Source of the DNA: Ga0077530 sp035565975
GTDB taxonomy: Bacteria; Pseudomonadota; Alphaproteobacteria; Rhizobiales; Hyphomicrobiaceae
Length of the DNA stretch: 64,000 nt
Direction: 5' to 3'
Assembly: GCA_035565975.1 (NCBI GenBank)
Contig: DATMRT010000043.1
Span: 10,093 to 74,092 of the forward strand
A model generated the notes under the pieces. That model ran no database searches and was not told where the DNA came from. It saw only the letters and a program-made list of their open reading frames with translations. The translations under genes and the position numbers were made by a program. This document shows positions 61,790-64,000 of the stretch, in pieces (the stretch's first letter is position 1; the number at the start of each line of letters is the position of its first letter).

Positions 61790-64000
61790 ATGATCGAAGC
61801 CTGGCAGGTCCTGACGCTGGCGCTCGGCTATGTCGGCCTGCTCTTCGCCGTGGCCTGGTTCGGCGATCGCGTCATTCGCTCCCGCAAGGGGGGCAGCGGC
61901 CGGCCGGTGACCTACGGTCTGTCGCTCGCGGTCTATTGCACGTCCTGGACGTTCTTCGGCAGCGTCGGGCTCGCCGCCTCGAGCGGCTACGATTTCATTC
62001 CCGTCTATCTCGGACCGATCCTGATGTTCGTGTTCGGCGTGCCGCTGATCCTGCGCATCGTCAGGATCGCGAAGAGCCAGAACCTCACCTCCGTCGCCGA
62101 CTTCATTGCCGCCCGCTACGGCAAGAGCCAGGCCGTTGCCGCCATCGCGACCGTCGTCTCGGTGCTCGGCGCGCTCCCTTACATTGCCCTCCAGCTCAAG
62201 GCCGCCTCGATCTCGATCGAGACGCTGCTCGGTCCGCTGCCGTTCAAGGACCTCGCGCTATTCGGCCTCGACACGGCCTTCGTCATCGCGCTCGCGCTTG
62301 CCGTGTTCGCCGTTCTCTTCGGAACGCGGCACATCGATGCCACCGAGCACCAGGACGGCCTCATGCTGGCGATCGCGGCGGAGTCGCTGGTCAAGCTCGC
62401 GGCTTTCCTCGCCGTCGGCCTGTTCGTCATTTTCGTGATGTTCGGCGGACCATTCGGCTTTCTTGAAAGGGCGCGCGCGAGCAGGGAGGTCGCGGACATC
62501 TTTGCAAGGGGACCGAGCGGCAGCACGTGGATGACGGTCACGCTGCTGAGTACAGTCTGCATCATCCTGCTGCCGCGCCAGTTCCACGTCACGGTCGTCG
62601 AGAACAATGCGGAGTCCGAGATCCGCCGCGCCTCGTGGCTCTTCCCGACTTATCTCGTCCTGATCAATCTATTCGTCGTGCCGATCGCGATTGCGGGGCT
62701 GCTGTTCCTCCCGCCTTTGAGCGTGGCGCCCGACATGTTCGTGCTCGCGCTACCGATGTGGTCCAGCGCCGACGTACTCGCCATGATCGCCTTCATCGGC
62801 GGGCTCTCGGCGGCGACGGCCATGGTGATCGTCGAGTCCGTCGCGCTCGCCATCATGATCTGCAACGGCCTGATCGTGCCGTGGCTGCTGCGGCGGCGGA
62901 TCGATGCGATTGCCGCCGATGTCGATATGAGCCGGGATCTGCTGCTGATCCGGCGCATCTCGATCTTTGCCGTGATCCTGCTCGGCTATATGGTGCACCG
63001 GGCCCTGGGGCAGGTGCAGGCCCTGGCTGCCATCGGCCTCATTGCTTTTGCCGCGATCGCGCAGCTCGCGCCGGCATTCTTCATCGGCCTCATCTGGCGG
63101 CGCGCTACCGCGCGCGGGGCCATCGCGGGCATTCTCGTCGGTTTTGCCATCTGGGCTTATACGCTGCTGCTGCCCTGGGTCGCGCGGGCCGGCTGGATCC
63201 CGATGAGCGTCGTCGCGGACGGACCTTACGGCCTCGGTTTCCTGCGCCCACAGGCGCTCTTCTATCTCCAGTTCGAGCCCCTGACACACGGCGTGCTGTG
63301 GAGCCTTGTCGCGAACGTCGGCGCCTACATCTTCGTGTCGCTCCTGCGCGCGCCCGAGCCGATCGAGCGCATGCAGGCCCAGATCTTCGGCGCTGCCGAT
63401 CCGCCGATCGCCGAGCCGAACCCGTCATTCCGTCTCTGGCGTACGGCCGTCACCGTCGGCGACCTCAAGCACACGGTCGTGCGTTATCTTGGCAGTGAGC
63501 GCGCCGAGCACTCATTTGCCGAATACGAGGCCTCGCGGGCGACCCCGCTGGTGGCGGAGGCCGAAGCCGATATCAACGTCCTCCGCTTCACGGAGCACCT
63601 GCTGACGAGCGCTATCGGGGCAGCCTCGGCGCGCCTCGTGCTGTCGCTGCTGCTAAGACGCGGCAATGTTTCGGGGCAATCGGCGCTGCGGCTGCTCGAC
63701 GATGCCTCGGAAGCGCTTCAGTACAATCGCGACCTCCTGCAGTCCGCACTCGATCAGGTCCGCCATGGCCTCGGCGTCTTCGATCGCGATATGCGGCTTA
63801 TCTGCTGGAACCGCCAGTACCGCGAGCTGCTCAATCTACCGGATGATCTCGTCGCCGTCGGCATTCCGCTCGAGCACATCCTGAGGGCGCGGGCTGCGCG
63901 CGGCGACTTCGGGCCCGGCGCTGTCGAGGACCATGTCAAGGAGCGCTTTACGCGCCTCGCTGTGAAGCGCGAAACCTTTCTCGATCATCTCCCGCCCATG
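61790..64000 (+). CDS. Sensor histidine kinase with sodium/solute symporter and PAS domains (partial)
   Basis: The first 737 codons of a gene that continues past the window end; the frame from ATG 61790 stays open to the last base. Residues 1-~510 form an SSS (PutP-like) transporter domain with about 13 helices: GLSLAVYCTSWTFFGSVGLAASSGYDFIPVYLGPILMFVFG near the start and LPRQFHVTVVENN near 262 are typical. A linker and helical region (about 560-650) lead to a PAS domain (DQVRHGLGVFDRDMRLICWNRQYRELLNLPDDL, from about 656). The HisKA, HATPase and possibly receiver parts would follow outside. Architecture matches alphaproteobacterial CbrA-like hybrid kinases that may sense transported solutes. 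A weak start site: no clear ribosome binding site. Confidence 0.88.
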   Translation, partial: MIEAWQVLTLALGYVGLLFAVAWFGDRVIRSRKGGSGRPVTYGLSLAVYCTSWTFFGSVGLAASSGYDFIPVYLGPILMFVFGVPLILRIVRIAKSQNLTSVADFIAARYGKSQAVAAIATVVSVLGALPYIALQLKAASISIETLLGPLPFKDLALFGLDTAFVIALALAVFAVLFGTRHIDATEHQDGLMLAIAAESLVKLAAFLAVGLFVIFVMFGGPFGFLERARASREVADIFARGPSGSTWMTVTLLSTVCIILLPRQFHVTVVENNAESEIRRASWLFPTYLVLINLFVVPIAIAGLLFLPPLSVAPDMFVLALPMWSSADVLAMIAFIGGLSAATAMVIVESVALAIMICNGLIVPWLLRRRIDAIAADVDMSRDLLLIRRISIFAVILLGYMVHRALGQVQALAAIGLIAFAAIAQLAPAFFIGLIWRRATARGAIAGILVGFAIWAYTLLLPWVARAGWIPMSVVADGPYGLGFLRPQALFYLQFEPLTHGVLWSLVANVGAYIFVSLLRAPEPIERMQAQIFGAADPPIAEPNPSFRLWRTAVTVGDLKHTVVRYLGSERAEHSFAEYEASRATPLVAEAEADINVLRFTEHLLTSAIGAASARLVLSLLLRRGNVSGQSALRLLDDASEALQYNRDLLQSALDQVRHGLGVFDRDMRLICWNRQYRELLNLPDDLVAVGIPLEHILRARAARGDFGPGAVEDHVKERFTRLAVKRETFLDHLPPM

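Noticed and set aside
1..64000. CRISPR arrays, transposases, integrases, prophage genes and rRNA/tRNA genes
   Set aside because: No regularly spaced direct repeats, no recognisable mobile-element protein and no tRNA-like cloverleaf or GGTTCRA T-arm was seen; the repeats found are isolated palindromes.

Overview
The window is a GC-rich, densely coded chromosomal segment with the gene content and style of a hyphomicrobial (Rhizobiales-type) alphaproteobacterium. Pointers are an RpoH with the RpoH box, a small heat-shock gene behind a ROSE-type RNA thermometer, RsfS next to RlmH, alphaproteobacterial Pal, SoxAXB, and several families of short palindromic interspersed repeats. No transposase, integrase, CRISPR array, rRNA or tRNA gene was seen. 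Most genes are housekeeping or central-metabolism genes in short operons; the accessory interest lies in regulation, repeats and a few catabolic clusters.

Layout. 1-2145 (minus): cell-envelope genes pal, a second OmpA-domain protein and the start of cpoB. 2536-4351: leuA behind a putative leucine attenuator. 4551-5773: an MreB paralogue with a tiny membrane protein. 5925-10447: thiosulfate oxidation genes soxA, soxX, soxB and a ccdA/soxV-like gene, with two long hairpin repeats between soxB and ccdA. 10474-20668: thiD, GNAT, LysE, coaD, two cyclophilins, a fluoroacetate-dehalogenase-like hydrolase, an M15-type peptidase, lemA, an M48 protease, an enolase-superfamily enzyme and an unknown gene. 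20907-24754 (minus): hsp20 with sigma-32 promoter and ROSE element, gatB, rmlD, and a YqaA-like protein. 24913-33000: rraA-like, rsfS, rlmH, enoyl-CoA hydratase, metallo-beta-lactamase, a fold-III decarboxylase, PAP2, an Old Yellow Enzyme and a small phosphatase. 33235-34192: rpoH with a clear terminator.

34202-38273 (minus) is a four-gene catabolic-looking operon: LLM flavin oxidoreductase, a split ThDP decarboxylase (two subunits) and a Baeyer-Villiger-type monooxygenase. yicC-gmk follow. 40318-47702 (minus) is a ten-gene Mrp/Mbh-type cation/proton antiporter operon in which MrpA is split into separate genes, there are three NuoL/M/N-like subunits (one lacking key lysines), and a small unknown two-helix protein is embedded. 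47935-54586 holds a cupin, an FAH-family enzyme, a ThiO-like oxidase, GNAT, two small secreted proteins, rimO and a PaiB-like protein. valS (54599-57478) carries a 41-residue in-frame insertion derived from a palindromic repeat that also exists as an intergenic copy. 57667-61023 is a ferredoxin-P450-radical SAM-YkgJ cluster with a candidate operator; mscL and the start of an SSS-domain sensor kinase close the window.

The best leads for something undescribed are the in-frame repeat insertion in valS, the hairpin repeat family around soxB/ccdA, the split Mrp/Mbh operon with a degenerate antiporter subunit and a possible AUA start, and the ThDP decarboxylase/flavin monooxygenase operon. None of these is proven from sequence alone.
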